DNA of 64,000 nucleotides from Alentia gelatinosa (GCA_950022655.1 OX465584.1:6829694-6893693); one strand, 5' to 3'. Shown: positions 22,241-33,037, counted from the first letter of the stretch. The notes: generated from the sequence alone by a model not told the origin. Made by a program: numbers and translations.

Positions 22241-22995
22241 CAAGTCTTTGATTATGAACATCCATTAAATGATTTAACATAATAAGAATAAAGTTCATTA
22301 CATTATCTCACCCTGGATATTTTTTCTCCATAGACTTAACATTGGAAACTCGTATCTAACACCCATTAGATATTTAGGAAAAATATCCAATGGGGGATAA
22401 TGTCACAAATGTTAGCCCATTAGTCAATATTAAGGGTGAGATAAATTCAGAAACCAATTCAAGTTTAGGGTCAGAGCTCGATCCAATCTCATTTGAATCA
22501 CATAGCAATTCACGCGGCTTCGCCTTGTGAATTACTACGTGATTCAAACTCGATGCGATACGAGCTCATACCCTAAACTTTCATGGGTTTCCTCTATAGT
22601 ATCTATAATAGTCTGACTGGTCCATGAATCAAAAACTTGTCCACTATGAATTGAATCTCCTGTTTATGGCCTCAAACCGCTCCCTGTTACCATATACCTT
22701 CTCTACCCCTCAACCTTCCCCCTCCTCCAGTTCCCTGGTCGTCTGTGTTGTCTAAGCAATGAAATTCGCCTGCTCCTGACTGTGAATCGATTGAGATCAA
22801 AGTGAGAGGGTATCAATCTCCCAGCAGATATCTTGTCCAGTAGCCAGGATATCTGTATGGAGAGTGTTGGGAATACTGGAGCTAAACAGCGCCAGAAATC
22901 AAACACCATTTCTGGTTGTACCAGTCCCTGTATCCCAGCAAGGAGGGTAGCCGTAGGATGCACCCATAGAATGCAGGGACTGGAGCCAGTCTACA
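22232..22995 (+). repeat. D-type dispersed repeat, interrupted by a CPE
   Basis: 22,232-22,302 and 22,595-22,995 together align with 16,355-16,835: both have AGA(C/T)TTGCTCAAGTCTTTGA, CTCCTGTTTAT and TCCTGACTGTG, and both carry CCAGTCCCTGT and GCAGGGACTGG near the right end. Confidence 0.7.
22303..22594 (+). mobile_element. CPE, B then A, complete, 292 bp
   Basis: B runs from TTATCTCACCCTGG to AAGGGTGAGATAA at about 22,445. A runs from CAGAAACC to GGGTTTCCTC at 22,585-22,594. Its arms are AAGTTTAGGGTCAGAGCTCG and its complement, and the tip is CGGCTTCGCCTTG beside GAATTACTACG. The site without it is near 16,430 in the other D copy. Confidence 0.85.
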
Positions 22996-23250
22996 TTGTA
23001 CCCTCAACAACTTTGTCATGTCTGTAACTTGGAGAGAGGAGGAAGGACTTGGGCACGATAGACGCGAAGACAGACGAGGGTAGCAAGCTTTACTTTGATA
23101 TTTTTACGAGGATGATTTGCGGTGATGTTAATAAAAGTTCATGTATGGTTTTTTTTAATAATTAAAAACAAGATCTATAAACTCTGTCCACTAGCGAATT
23201 ACGAAGAGGCGTTTATGTATATTTTGGAAATTATTTACTTCTGTTCAACT
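22996..23250. other. Nothing recognised
   Basis: Unique sequence. Confidence 0.35.
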
Positions 23251-23251
23251 T

Positions 23252-23561
23252 TATTATCCACATAATACAACGTGTCCATAGAAAACACATTGGGAGTGCA
23301 TATCACCATACCAGGGAGCATACATCTATGTTGTATACGGAAAAAAGTACGTATGAAAAAGTAGTATGTGCCTAAATGCACTAATATCAGTACACCACTT
23401 GTCAGGAAAAGGTGGATAATAAATACAATATAGACTGGTTTCAAGTAAAAGCGGTTTTATGCTCCTCGGAGTTGACCCTACTCAATATCCTCGCATACGC
23501 TCGGATATTACTGCGCGTCAACTCCTCGGCTGCTAGTGTCTGAAACCAGTCAATAATGTGT
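23252..23561 (+). mobile_element. CPE, B then A, TTATCCACC class
   Basis: B, about 23,252-23,425, has AACGTGTCCATAGAAAACAC and ends GGTGGATAATAAA. A runs to about 23,561 with ACTGGTTTCA and TGAAACCAGT arms, and GATATTACTGCGCGTC beside the tip. The right arm has lost the GGAGCATAC portion. Confidence 0.75.
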
Positions 23562-23836
23562 ATATACGGCTGAATATAGACTAATGTAATATACATCGGT
23601 AGATGTATGGGGTAGGGCCAAGGTATGGTCAACATCGTGTATGGTCAACATCGTTGTTTGAGAGTACTTATTGTAATAGAAAGACTCAATTAACATCATT
23701 TTTGGTTTTTCACGAGGAAACCTAACTCCATATACTCAACATATGGAATTCCAAGGACAAATAGAAAGCCTCCATCCCTGATCTGCAGTAAGAGGTTTGA
23801 GGGCGAGGCTGAGTGTCACTTGACGCGTCCCGGAAG

Positions 23837-23923
23837 TGACGTCAGTAGGTAGGCGGCGTCTAAGGACGGATGACGTCATACAGTAGCGTCCCCTCGTCAC
23901 CGGCACAACAAGCCGTGACGTCA
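23837..23923. promoter_or_regulatory. Cluster of three perfect CRE sites
   Basis: TGACGTCA occurs at 23,837-23,844, 23,871-23,878 and 23,916-23,923, within 87 bp and not as a simple tandem repeat. This is the palindromic CREB/ATF-type site. The local sequence is GC-richer than its surroundings and has no recognised exon. Enhancer or promoter use is inferred. Confidence 0.45.
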
Positions 23924-24579
23924 CTAGCACAAGCCGTGAAGATACACCTCCAATAATAACGGAAAGATCAGAAAAACAAAACTACTTTAGGAAGCAATTG
24001 ATATGCGGAGGGATGAGCGATTATAAGATAAAAGGTTAATAGGTTTAGCCTTTTTCAGATTGTTATTGTTATGTTCACCAACCACTTGAACCAGTAGAAA
24101 TACGTGTCTTTTTGTTTGAAACTTGTTACATGAGTGATCATATTTCAATGACTTTTTTCAGGTCTAAAGTCACATGCGCAACGGCATGGGGCTTACGTTG
24201 TTTCCTAAAAATAGGTTACGAACTGTTTGCGTGATGTCCTAGTCGCCGTATTACTAAGATCGATGGCCAACTTTATCGCCAGACCTACCTTGGCCATCGA
24301 GTTTGGCGAGCGTAGCCATTTGATTGTATCCAGACGTTCATCCGAGTGTTTACTAACTACTCTTCAAAAATAAAGAAGCTTCATTGGGGTCTTATTCAAA
24401 TATAGTTTTTATGTAAACTGAATATACCCTGTTGACCTGTAGTTTTCGGGAGGAGATTGGGAATAGCACAGGTTACTTGTACTTTATTGATATAGAGGTA
24501 ATAATAAGAGGAGGGGGGGGGGGTATATGACATCAATCTGTCCAACTTATGCTGAACTATACGGAAACTGGCTTCCTGT
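23924..24579. other. Gene-free; one small inverted repeat
   Basis: TCGATGGCCAA and TTGGCCATCGA at about 24,261-24,301 form a small hairpin with a loop of about 19 bases. A G run lies near 24,512. Nothing else is recognised. Confidence 0.35.
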
Positions 24580-24672
24580 TGTCGTATGTCAAAATACGCG
24601 ATAACATTATAAATCGGATACATCCAGATGCCGAAGGCAGAGGGGATGTATTTATATGTGTAGGTCATACGG
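24580..24672. repeat. CPE-like palindrome
   Basis: GTATGTC... and ...GGTCATAC arms surround GGATACATCC and GGATGTAT, with the tip GATGCCGAAGGCAGAGG. The tip resembles those at 36,812 and 52,465. Confidence 0.5.
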
Positions 24673-24827
24673 CCATCGTTATATAATGATTAACAGGCCA
24701 TATATTCATAATGTGCCTACAATTGGTTATCAACTAGGGAAAATCAAAATGAATAGCAGTTGCAACATATCTCTTACAAACAATAACTCCGCTTGCTATA
24801 AATCACTATATCAGTATCATTTCTCAG

Positions 24828-25013
24828 TGTGTGTGTAATCCTACGGGGCAATACAAAACACTAAAAGAACTTCTTCCAAATAAACCGTTCTTATATGTGT
24901 GTTTTCTCAAAGATTTATTATGTAAAGCATTCCATATCTTGGAATACGATACATTTCTCGCAATCAAGAAACTTCCAAGGTCCCCCATAATCAATATCCA
25001 AGCTGGTCTGTAA
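24828..25013 (+). CDS. Candidate terminal exon, unidentified
   Basis: After an acceptor-like TATCATTTCTCAG ending at 24,827, 61 codons are open to a TAA at 25,011. The peptide begins CVCNPTGQYKTLKELLPNKP and continues with a hydrophobic, cysteine-containing part (FLYVCFLKDLLCKAFHILEY). It would be a last exon on this strand. The minus strand is also open here (24,824-25,093). There is no family match and no polyadenylation signal close by. Confidence 0.25.
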   Translation, partial: CVCNPTGQYKTLKELLPNKPFLYVCFLKDLLCKAFHILEYDTFLAIKKLPRSPIINIQAGL

Positions 25014-25880
25014 ACCTTGGGGATGTTGAATAGAGTTCGTTCGTTTCTGGTGCTGGTGCTGGACGATACGATAATTCCAACAACAAACAACATCCTGGAC
25101 GATTGTTTCCCACTCAGTGTTGTATGACAAAACAGAAGATATTTTCTAAATGAACATATTTGTATACAACACCTTGTAAGAGCTTTAGGTTACTCTTATC
25201 ATCAAAACATCTTATGCTTACAACACATTATTTTATACAACACAATAGCCCAAAAGACAATTCTAAGATACTTTTTTGTCGTTCGTAGTTTATTCAACAG
25301 CTTCTTCCTTTCTACTTGAGCCATTTGGGTCTACGTCCACTCTCCACTCACTATTTAGCACACTCTCCAAACACAGGTATCGGGGGCCGTAATTACGTTA
25401 AGTGCGTGCCTATTGGCGACTGAGGCCTTGCTAGCCGGCTAATATTAGCCTGCTAAGTGGAGGCTAATCCAGTGTGCTCGCTGAGACCGGGGGGCCGGGG
25501 GCGGGGGCCGAGCGACCTTTCCGGGCCGACTCCCGCCCACACCTGACCTACAAGGCACGGCACACGCACTTCTCGGAAGACTTCGCGGAACCCGGACAAC
25601 TTCTAGGAAATATCAAACTTCACAGGGAAATATCAGAGCAGTGAGAGCTCGGCAAACCCGCTGCGAGACGCACGCGTAATTGCCAGGCCGCGCCCGCAGC
25701 GTGAACTGTACTTTACCAAAACGAAACGTGACTAGACAAACAAAACCGTAATTGAGCGATCAATTAGGCCGCCGCCACTTTTTCCACTTTGGCTCTGTTT
25801 TTGTGGAGGTTAGATTAAAAGTTGCACGATAAGGAGGCGGTGCGAGGCTCTGTGCAGCGATGCAGCATCTGGCTCTCCTA
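25014..25880. other. No gene; GC-rich patch at 25,380-25,830
   Basis: 25,430-25,560 is very GC-rich (GGGGGCCGGGGGCGGGGGCC). 25,720-25,800 has TAATTGAGCGATCAATTAGG, then GCCGCCGCCACTTTTTCC. This could be a promoter or conserved noncoding element. No splice-supported frame is seen. Confidence 0.25.
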
Positions 25881-25897
25881 AACGGAGGGTGAGCTTT

Positions 25898-26610
25898 CGT
25901 TTGTTTGTTTGTTTGTTTGTTTGTTTGTTTGTTTGGGTAGTTTAACCCTTTAGCTACACTATGATGCCTGGAGGCATTCCCGGGTGTAGTACGCTATTTC
26001 TGAAATTTAAGTAATTGCTATTTTCTAATGAAATAATGCGAATTTTATTCATAATATTTAACTAACCTAGGTAAAACCATATCATAGTAAATATCATAAC
26101 AATTTTGGATTACCAGGGAGGTGTGATATAATGACGACACTGTGGATATTGCGAAAAGTGCCAGCGTACTACAGGGGTGAAAATGGTACTGCAGTGGCGT
26201 ATTTCAGGATGTGTATTTGGTGCTATACAGCGTAGTGAAAGGGTTAACGTCCAATTTGTTCAATTAGACTTACTTTGGGTTTGACCGAATCTATGAGATG
26301 AATGTAGGTAGAAATCTCATCCCTACACATTTACCGAGGTGAGAGTTCTTTTACTTCCCACAGCACATAGACATCGTATGAGAATGATTGGCCTTTGATA
26401 TAGCAGTAAATCTACCACTGCTGGGGGTGAAGGAGAAAAGTGTCTGCAGTGGGACTCCAATCAACAAAGTCCAGTGCTCTTTACCACTGAGCTAACTCCT
26501 CACCCCGGTCGCTTCTGTTATGCTTGCGTGCAAGCATATCCGGTCTACACCAACAAGAGGCAACCAAGAGGGTGAATGGATTGGTAATTGCTGTCCACCC
26601 CATCAGACCA
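25898..26610 (-). mobile_element. SINE with 5' extension, interrupted by a piggyBac-like MITE
   Basis: Flanked by GAGGGTGAGCTTT at 25,885-25,897 and 26,611-26,623. On the minus strand it begins with about 110 bp (GGTGGACAGCAATTACCAAT, GCTTGCACGCAAGCATAAC) upstream of the tRNA-like head, then body, TTAACGT tail motif and a long CAAA run. Without the nested MITE it is about 411 bp. The same 5' part is present at 40,525-40,641. Confidence 0.88.
25946..26243. mobile_element. piggyBac-like MITE, 298 bp
   Basis: TTAA at 25,942-25,945 and 26,244-26,247 flanks inverted ends CCCTTTAGCTACACTATG and ACAGCGTAGTGAAAGGG. Removing it and one TTAA restores the SINE tail GTAGTTTAACGTCC. The interior is noncoding. 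TTAA plus CCC ends is the piggyBac signature. Confidence 0.92.
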
Positions 26611-26772
26611 GAGGGTGAGCTTTGATTATACTCCATGTTATCTCATATATCTAGATGTATCTTTAAAGAAATCAAGGAATCATTTCACATTACTCCTATC
26701 TCAGTAGGACACGACAGAAGAATCATATGAGGGTGTTTAGGTGTATGATAATAAGAAAATATATCTAGATGT

Positions 26773-27424
26773 TTATCTTAGCCTGGAATAAACGTCCATA
26801 GGCTCAACATTATGAACTCGATCTCAACAGGCTTACGAGTATGGTAACTCATTCTCAACGGATGATAAACAGATAGATATTTTCAGTCTAAGATAAAATC
26901 AGAAACATTTTCGTGCTTGGTCTGTGTCCCTGTTCACCATCTCTTTTGGAGTGCTTCAGAATATTCACTCGGCTATCGCCTCGTTCATATTACTGTGCAC
27001 TCCAAACTCGATGGCGAACAAATACACAGACCAAACACTCATCAGTTTCTTTCTTAATCTTTAACGAAACCACAGAATCGTTTCCCATTACTCCTGTAGG
27101 ACAAAGCAGGAGAATCAAATGAGGGTGTGGGCGACAACGACGAAAAGATTAAAGAAGAAACCAACAAGTTTTGGTCAAAGTCGTCATTCTCCATGGGTTT
27201 GATGTAGAGTGACATGAACAAGGCAACAGCCAAGTGAATATCATGTATCGTTCAAACGAGTTGGAGAAAGTTGTTTTCTGTATTTATCTCACCCCTGTAC
27301 ATACTAAGATAATGGATGACACACAGGATATAGACCATGGAGGACGGACTGCAATACACATAGAGGCATGGAGAACGAGGTACCAATGTTAAGCCTATAG
27401 GACAATAATACCAGGGGTGAGCTA
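26773..27424. mobile_element. CPE, tail-to-tail dimer, 652 bp
   Basis: Left B (26,773-26,895, TTATCTTAGCCTG to AGTCTAAGATAA), left A (about 26,896-27,055, tip CTCGGCTATCGCCTCG), a central segment with ATTACTCCTGTAGGACAAAG, right A (about 27,140-27,270, tip AAGGCAACAGCCAAG) and right B (about 27,283-27,424). The central segment resembles 26,690-26,740 just outside. This is the only copy in the window with both halves. Confidence 0.75.
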
Positions 27425-27566
27425 ATAAATTATTTTCTTAACCAATCAGTCTGCGTACTCAAAGTATTGTGGTACGGCGTCATACCGGCACAGTATGGTT
27501 GTACGTTTCAACTACTACATATACAGTAGCGCATGGTATCTAGAGTATTTTAGGTGTAAAGTACGA

Positions 27567-27890
27567 CCAGGAACTGAGCCCCTGATCCTGCTCCCGGCAG
27601 TGCAGAGCGCTGCAGTGTGGCCGTACACGGAAGTAGGACGGAGCGGCGCAGTGCACTGCCCTCAGGTGCTGGTGACAGACGGGGAAAGGCACGCTGTGTG
27701 TATTGATGTTGGCTGGAGATACGCGACCAGTGCTGATTCAGTGAGGCCCCGCCGCTCCCCTTTACGGCCCGTGGTGGTGGGTGAAGACAGGCCCCTCACA
27801 GAACCACACACTCTGGTGATACTCGGCATGAGGCCCGCTGAACCAGTCAGCCCCAGTGTCAGCCGGGCGCTCCAGGGACCTGTTTCACTA
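27567..27890 (+). CDS. Candidate exon or exon-like open frame
   Basis: An open plus-strand frame of about 108 codons follows CCTGATCCTGCTCCCGGCAG (ends 27,601), a fair acceptor. The peptide includes VLVTDGERHAVCIDVGWRYA and GEDRPLTEPHTLVILGMRP. No donor is convincing and the 3' end runs into a MITE at 27,872. The minus strand is open too. No family recognised. Confidence 0.2.
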
Positions 27891-28266
27891 GTTTCGTGAC
27901 ATGTCTGTGACACCATACAGACATTGGGGTTGTCTACTTTCGTGAAAACACAAGTAGCTGCCCTTAGGAATAGACAGACCCCAAACATAAGAATTAGACA
28001 AATCTACTCATCATGGACCTGTATCACTAGTTTCATGAAAAAAGTGTTGGACAGATATGAAAAGCGGCACCAACAGTGCAAGCAAGAACGGACAAAACCA
28101 ACTCTAATGTCTAGTTCTTATAAAACCGGGCACACCATGTTTGGGGTCTGTCTTGTCCTGAGGGCAGCTACTTGTGTTGTCACGAAACTAGGAAAACCCT
28201 ATTTGTCTGTATGGTGTCACAGACGCCATCTAGACATGTCACGAAACTAGTGAAACAGGTCCCTGG
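27872..28266. mobile_element. Foldback MITE with long TIRs
   Basis: CCAGGGACCTGTTTCACTAG at the left and its complement at the right continue as imperfect arms for roughly 120 bp each (GTGACACCATACAGA / TCTGTATGGTGTCAC, GGGCAGCTACTTGTG). No coding interior. I see no clean target duplication. Confidence 0.8.
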
Positions 28267-28284
28267 GGCCAGCACCAGGGTGAC

Positions 28285-28704
28285 ATACCAGATACTACTC
28301 ACATCAAAGTCTATAGAGACAGGTACTCAGTAACAGAGTAACATCCCCACATACTACTCACATCACAGTCTATAGAGACAGGTCCTCAGTAACATCCCCA
28401 CATACTACTCACATCACAGTCTATAGAGACAGGTCCTCAGTAACATCCCCACATACTACTCACATCACAGTCTATAGAGACAGGTCCTCAGTAACATCCC
28501 CACATACTACTCACATCACAGTCTATAGAGACAGGTCCTCAGTAACATCCCCACATACTACTCACATCACAGTCCATAGAGTCAGGTTCTCAGTAACATC
28601 CCCACATACTACTCACATCACAGTCCATAGAGTCAGGTTCTCAGTAACATCCCCACATACTACTCACATCACAGTCCATAGAGTCAGGTTCTCAGTTACA
28701 ACAC
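28285..28704. repeat. 51-bp minisatellite, about 8 units
   Basis: ACATCCCCACATACTACTCA starts at 28,341, 28,392 and 28,443, and then continues to about 28,690. A stray piece is at 29,190-29,210. Confidence 0.88.
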
Positions 28705-29374
28705 CAGGGGCCCGTTTAATAATCTAGGATCATACATGAAGACCCTTTTCTGTACCTTGTACAAGAGTTAGTATTTCATGATATTTAGGTTTGTTTGCTA
28801 GGACAGTATCAGCCGTCCATAAGGTCGTCCATTAGTGTTGAATACAGTTGGCCCACATCATCCCTGGCCGTCCGTGGCATACTATGAAGAAACGTCACGA
28901 GTTTGAGTCTGAGTTTATTTATTTCACGCATTTTGTTGGCTCCGTAATTTCACGAGTCGAAGACTCTAACTCAAACGAGTGGCGTCTAGATTTTATCCTA
29001 CCCCGTTTCCACATTTGTTCAGGATCAGAAAGTATTGACATAAACAACACTTTATGTCACACCCGCGACATAAACAAATCCTATGTTAAGCCTATGGCGT
29101 TTGTTTTTATTAGGGGAAGGATAAAGGAAAGTAGCTAGATGTAGGACCGACCCTATATCATTCAACGCCCGTTGCCAGCGTCAAGGTAGCATTCCCACAT
29201 ACTACTCACACCACTCCCATCCCATCTTTAATATTTCTTTAAGTCCATTCGCTATGACAGTACTATCCGTCGTCTACAAGTGTTGAATTAAGTTGACCCA
29301 CATCGCCCCTGGGTCTCCTTGGCATACAGGGAGGGGTCATCATGTACAATCTTAGATTATTCAACGAGCCCCAG
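28705..29374. mobile_element. MITE-like unit with 34-bp TIRs, containing a CPE
   Basis: CAGGGGCCCGTTTAATAATC at 28,705 pairs with GATTATTCAACGAGCCCCAG ending at 29,374. A direct duplication (TGTTGAAT, then CCCACATC and TGGCATAC, at 28,840-28,880 and 29,280-29,325) brackets the inner CPE, so the present structure may have arisen in steps. Confidence 0.6.
28884..29120 (-). mobile_element. CPE, A then B, nested
   Basis: A, 28,884-28,993, has arms GTCACGAGTTTGAGT and ACTCAAACGAGTGGC. B, about 28,995-29,120, runs from TTATCCTACCCCG to GGGGAAGGATAAA. The stem type is the same as at 35,912-36,118. Confidence 0.65.
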
Positions 29375-29929
29375 GAGGCTCTGCAACAGGTTGGGGTCTT
29401 ACAGGTAGGTGGGCCAGACATTGGTTTGGAGGTATATATGTGATGCGGGATTCTAAGCGGAAGTTGGTGTCTGCCTTTCAGCACGATAAACTGAACTTCC
29501 AGCGCTTTTCAGAACTCGGTGGCATCGCGGGGCATGATATTCTTAGTTGTAATAATAACAAAATAATTAAAAAGTCGGGGTGAAAGATGCAGTTGCTATT
29601 TAGAACTGTGTCTCAGTCACATCACCCTCATGCACGGGGAACAGTCTCAAAGTTCTCACAGCATAAACACCACAGAACCCCAAGCTGCTGTAACGACTCA
29701 ATCTAACGTGGTGTGATGCCCTTCAGTCTCCTGTAGGCATCCCCTAATCTGCCGAGCCCCTTCCCCTACACCCTCCTCCATGTTATATCACCCCCCGCCG
29801 CCCGTCACGCCGCTAAGTGTATGTACACGGCGCGCGCCTTGTAGGATCAGGGTAACATCCCCACGTACTGCGTACTAGGAGCCCAGCGAGCAGCACTTTA
29901 AAACCAGCCCTCATCAGAAGACCGTCCGT
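29375..29929. other. No gene recognised
   Basis: Unique, moderately GC-rich in its last third. No splice-supported exon. Confidence 0.35.
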
Positions 29930-30545
29930 TTGTGTATGACCTTAGTCAGGAATAGTGTGGTTCTCATTTGTCCGTATATGACCTTAGTAAGGGAGAGTCT
30001 TCTCGGGTTCGCATTTATTCGTATATGACCTTAGTCAGGAATAGTTTTCTCGGGTTCGCATTTGTTTGTGTACGACCTTAGTTAGGGATTGCCTTCTCTG
30101 GTTGTTATTCGTTTGTATATGACCTTAGTGGGGGATAACCTTTTCTGATTCTCATATGACCTTTGTGAGAAATAGTCTTCTCTGATTCTCATTTGTTTGT
30201 ATATTGCCTTAGTAAGGAATAGCCTTCTCTGATTCTTACTTGTTTGTATATATGACCTTAGCAAGGAACAGTCTTCTCTGGCTCTTACTTGTTTGTATAT
30301 GACCTTAGTGAGGATTAATTTTCTCTGATTCTCATTTGTATGAGTATGACCTTAGCAAGGGAGAACCTTCTCTGATTCTCATTCATTTGTATACGACCTT
30401 AGTAACGACTAGCTATCTTGGGTTCTCAACTGTTTATAAAAGACCTTAGGAAGGAGTAGCTTTTCTCGGTTCTGCACTGTTTATAAAAGACCATAGCAGG
30501 GGTAGGTTTTCTTGGTGGTGTTTGTATGAGACCTTAGTAGGGGAT
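29930..30545. repeat. Degenerate minisatellite of about 46-47 bp
   Basis: TATGACCTTAGTNAGG followed by CTTCTCTGATTCTCATTTG recurs 13-14 times with many point changes and small indels. Confidence 0.85.
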
Positions 30546-30628
30546 CGCTTTGGTGATGACAGGGCACCATGAGGAGGGGTTAACGGGAGACAGCGGAGCG
30601 GCCGCCACCAGCACTACCAGCATCTTAC

Positions 30629-30684
30629 CTGGGGAGCGGGCCCTGCGCCTCACACACCACCCACAACGACACTGTGTACTTAAA
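30629..30684 (-). CDS. Candidate short exon
   Basis: 56 bp on the minus strand between TTTTTGCGCGTAG (acceptor, ends at 30,685) and CCCCAG/GTAAGATG (donor, strong). One frame is open: FKYTVSLWVVCEAQGPLP. The plus strand is also open across 30,550-30,753, so the strand is uncertain. Confidence 0.2.
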
Positions 30685-30739
30685 CTACGCGCAAAAATCA
30701 ATATGATCTTCAAGCTCTCTCTCCCCATCCCCTACACGG

Positions 30740-31620
30740 CGGCGCGGCGTTGACGGGGTGCCGTAGACAGGGCGGAGTGGATGGGGGGCTGTAGACGGGG
30801 TGCCGTAGGCAGGGCAGTGGGGACAGGGTAGTGGGGACAGGGCACCATAGATGGGGCAGCATAGACAGGGTAGTGGGGACAGGGCACCATAGACAGGGCG
30901 GAGTAGATGGGGCGCTGTAGACGGGGTGCCGTAGACAGGGCAGTGGGGACAGGGTAGTGGGGATAGGGCACCATAGATGGGGCAGCATAGACAGGGTAGT
31001 GGGGACAGGGCGCCGTAGACAGGGCGGAGTAGATGGGGCGCTGTAGACGGGGTGCCGTAGACAGGGCAGTGGGGACAGGGCAGTGGGGATAGGGCGCCGT
31101 AGATAGGGCAGCATAGATAGGGTGGCATAGACAGGGCACCTTAGATCGGGCAGTGGGGACAGGGTAGTGGGGACAAGGTGCCATAGATGGGGCAGCATAG
31201 ACAGGGTGGCGGGGACAGGGGTGCCATAGATCGGGCAGTGGGGACAGGGCAGCAGGGACAGGGCGCCGTAGACGCGGTGGAGTAGATGGAGTGGCGGGGA
31301 GAGGGTAGTGGGGACAAGACTGCATAGACAGGGTGGCGGGGACAGTGCGGCATAGACGGGGCGCCGTAGATGGGCCAGCGGGGAAAGGGAAGTGGGGACA
31401 GGGTGGTAGGGACAGGGCGGCATAGACAATGCAACATAGACAGGGCAGTAGGGACGAGGTGCCGTAGATGGGGCAGCAGGAACAGGGCAACAGGGACAGG
31501 GCAGCATAGACAGGGCAGTAGGGACAGAGTGCCATAGACAGGGCAGTGTAGACAGGGCGGCATAGACAGGGCAGCATAGACAGGGCGCCGTAGATAGGTC
31601 AGTGGGGACAGGGCTGGGAC
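30740..31620. repeat. 15-bp-based minisatellite
   Basis: Units such as GGGGCGCCGTAGACA and GGGCAGTGGGGACA alternate in a roughly 15-bp rhythm with longer-order blocks (for example GGGGCGCTGTAGACGGGGTG repeated near 30,910 and 31,034). Minus-strand frames of 147-281 aa overlap in all three phases, as expected for a unit divisible by three. Confidence 0.9.
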
Positions 31621-31691
31621 AGGCCCGAGTCGTCTAAAGCCTACCTCTGTCAAACCCTTAACTTACACGCACTGTTATCTCCCTAATCTAG

Positions 31692-31819
31692 TTCACCAGC
31701 GCCACCACGAACTCGTGCCCTACATTGCAGACAGCCTCGCGCTACCCTCCACGACCGTAGACTCTACCCCAGGAGACCTGGGAGAGAAGTTCTCCACTCG
31801 TCCGGGGGGTGGCTGGCAG
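31692..31819 (+). CDS. Candidate exon, unidentified protein
   Basis: An acceptor TATCTCCCTAATCTAG ends at 31,691 and a donor CTGGCAG/GTGGGAG follows 31,819. The 128 bp give two bases completing a codon and 42 open codons, ending in phase 0. The peptide is HQRHHELVPYIADSLALPST..., with GDLGEKFSTRPGGGWQ at the end. A second plus frame is open but P/R-rich, and the third stops. It would read on in phase into 41,390-41,491. No protein family is recognised. Confidence 0.4.
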
Positions 31820-32117
31820 GTGGGAGCGACACACACCAGACCTGGCTCGGCCGGTGCTGGTTGTTGTAGTAGTAGTAGTGGGAGTAAGTAAGACGACCGC
31901 CGTGTGGCGCCGTGCAGCACCGATTACCGGCGGCGAGGCAGCATCGTTACCGTCCATAATAATCATCATGAATCTCATTAGGAGAGCCCGGAGTTTGGCA
32001 GCCAACCCCTGATACGATATAGGGGTTGGTTGGGTTAAATCCCACACGGGATCACTCGGAGTATGCCTCAAACCAAATTGGGGCTATCCATAAAGTACGT
32101 ATGCACTGAGGGTGAGT

Positions 32118-32148
<31 letters not shown>

Positions 32149-32424
32149 CCCATATTGTAGTTCTATTCAGCTATATATATAGGCTCTAAAAGCAGAAATA
32201 CTTAATAGGTAAAATTCATAGCTAAACAAACTAATAATTAAATCTAGCTTTATGGTGGTTCTATTCTAAAAATACGCACAATAGGAAATGACAAAATGGT
32301 AAATTGGCTTTGAGGTTATCACTAAACACACTCTCCAAGCAGCACGAAAAATCTGGTTGGAGAGTAAGAAACAGGTCTTGCTACTGGGTCAAGGTAACCG
32401 TTTATATAACCTGACCAGAGCTAA
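31820..32424. other. No gene; low-complexity spots
   Basis: TG repeats and a G run at 32,108-32,148; a short hairpin CCAACCCCT / AGGGGTTGG at about 32,003-32,030. Confidence 0.4.
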
Positions 32425-32456
32425 TTTTGTATAGCTCTGGTTGCCAGTGTAGGGAG

Positions 32457-32494
32457 CCCGTACCCGTACCTGTACCCGTACCCGTACCCGTACC
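32457..32494. repeat. CCCGTA hexamer microsatellite
   Basis: About six units of CCCGTA with one change. Confidence 0.85.
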
Positions 32495-32744
32495 AAGACC
32501 CCAGCCAGCTTCCCCATCTCCACACCAGGCGGCGCCAGGGGCACGCGGCGCCGGGACGCGGGCGTGGGAACGGGTCTGGGCGGTGCAGCGGGAGGGATGG
32601 TGCGCCTACAGGGGAGAGGGTGGGTGGGAGGGTGGGAGGGGTTAAAGATATCACAGCAAGATGGAATCTATGAAACGAAGATCACAGGAAAGTTAGGCGA
32701 CGCAAGGAAACAGCCGGCGCTTCTACACAGTGCATCATGTACTA

Positions 32745-33037
32745 AAAAAGAAACCAACAAGTTCTGTTCTAAGTCGTCGTTCTCCACGAGTTTGATGCGG
32801 GGTGATATGAGCGAGGCGACAGCCGAGTGAATATCACATAGCATTCAAAAGAGTTGGGGAATGACTTATTTCACCAAAACGAGTTGTTTTCTGTATTTAT
32901 CTCACCGCTGTACACAGTAAAAGAATGGACAACACACAGGATATAGACCATGGGGAACGGACTGCAATACTTGTAGGGGCATGGAGAACGAGTTCCCAAT
33001 GTTGAACCTATGGGGAAAAAATACCAGGAGTGAGATA
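32745..33037 (-). mobile_element. CPE, A then B, complete, 293 bp
   Basis: AAAGAAACC at 32,747-32,755 begins the palindrome, which continues to about 32,885 with tip GAGGCGACAGCCGAG. B, about 32,890-33,037, runs from TTATCTCACCGCTG to CAGGAGTGAGATAA. Nearly the same length as the 12,302 and 22,303 copies. Confidence 0.8.

Noticed and set aside
28848..29138. 96-aa plus frame
   Set aside because: Lies across the A and B modules of a palindromic element; the same frame is broken in the sister copy at 35.9 kb.
30732..31577. 281-aa and overlapping 265-aa proline-rich frames on minus
   Set aside because: The 15-bp-based repeat keeps every minus frame open; no start context, splice site or non-repeat coding part supports them.
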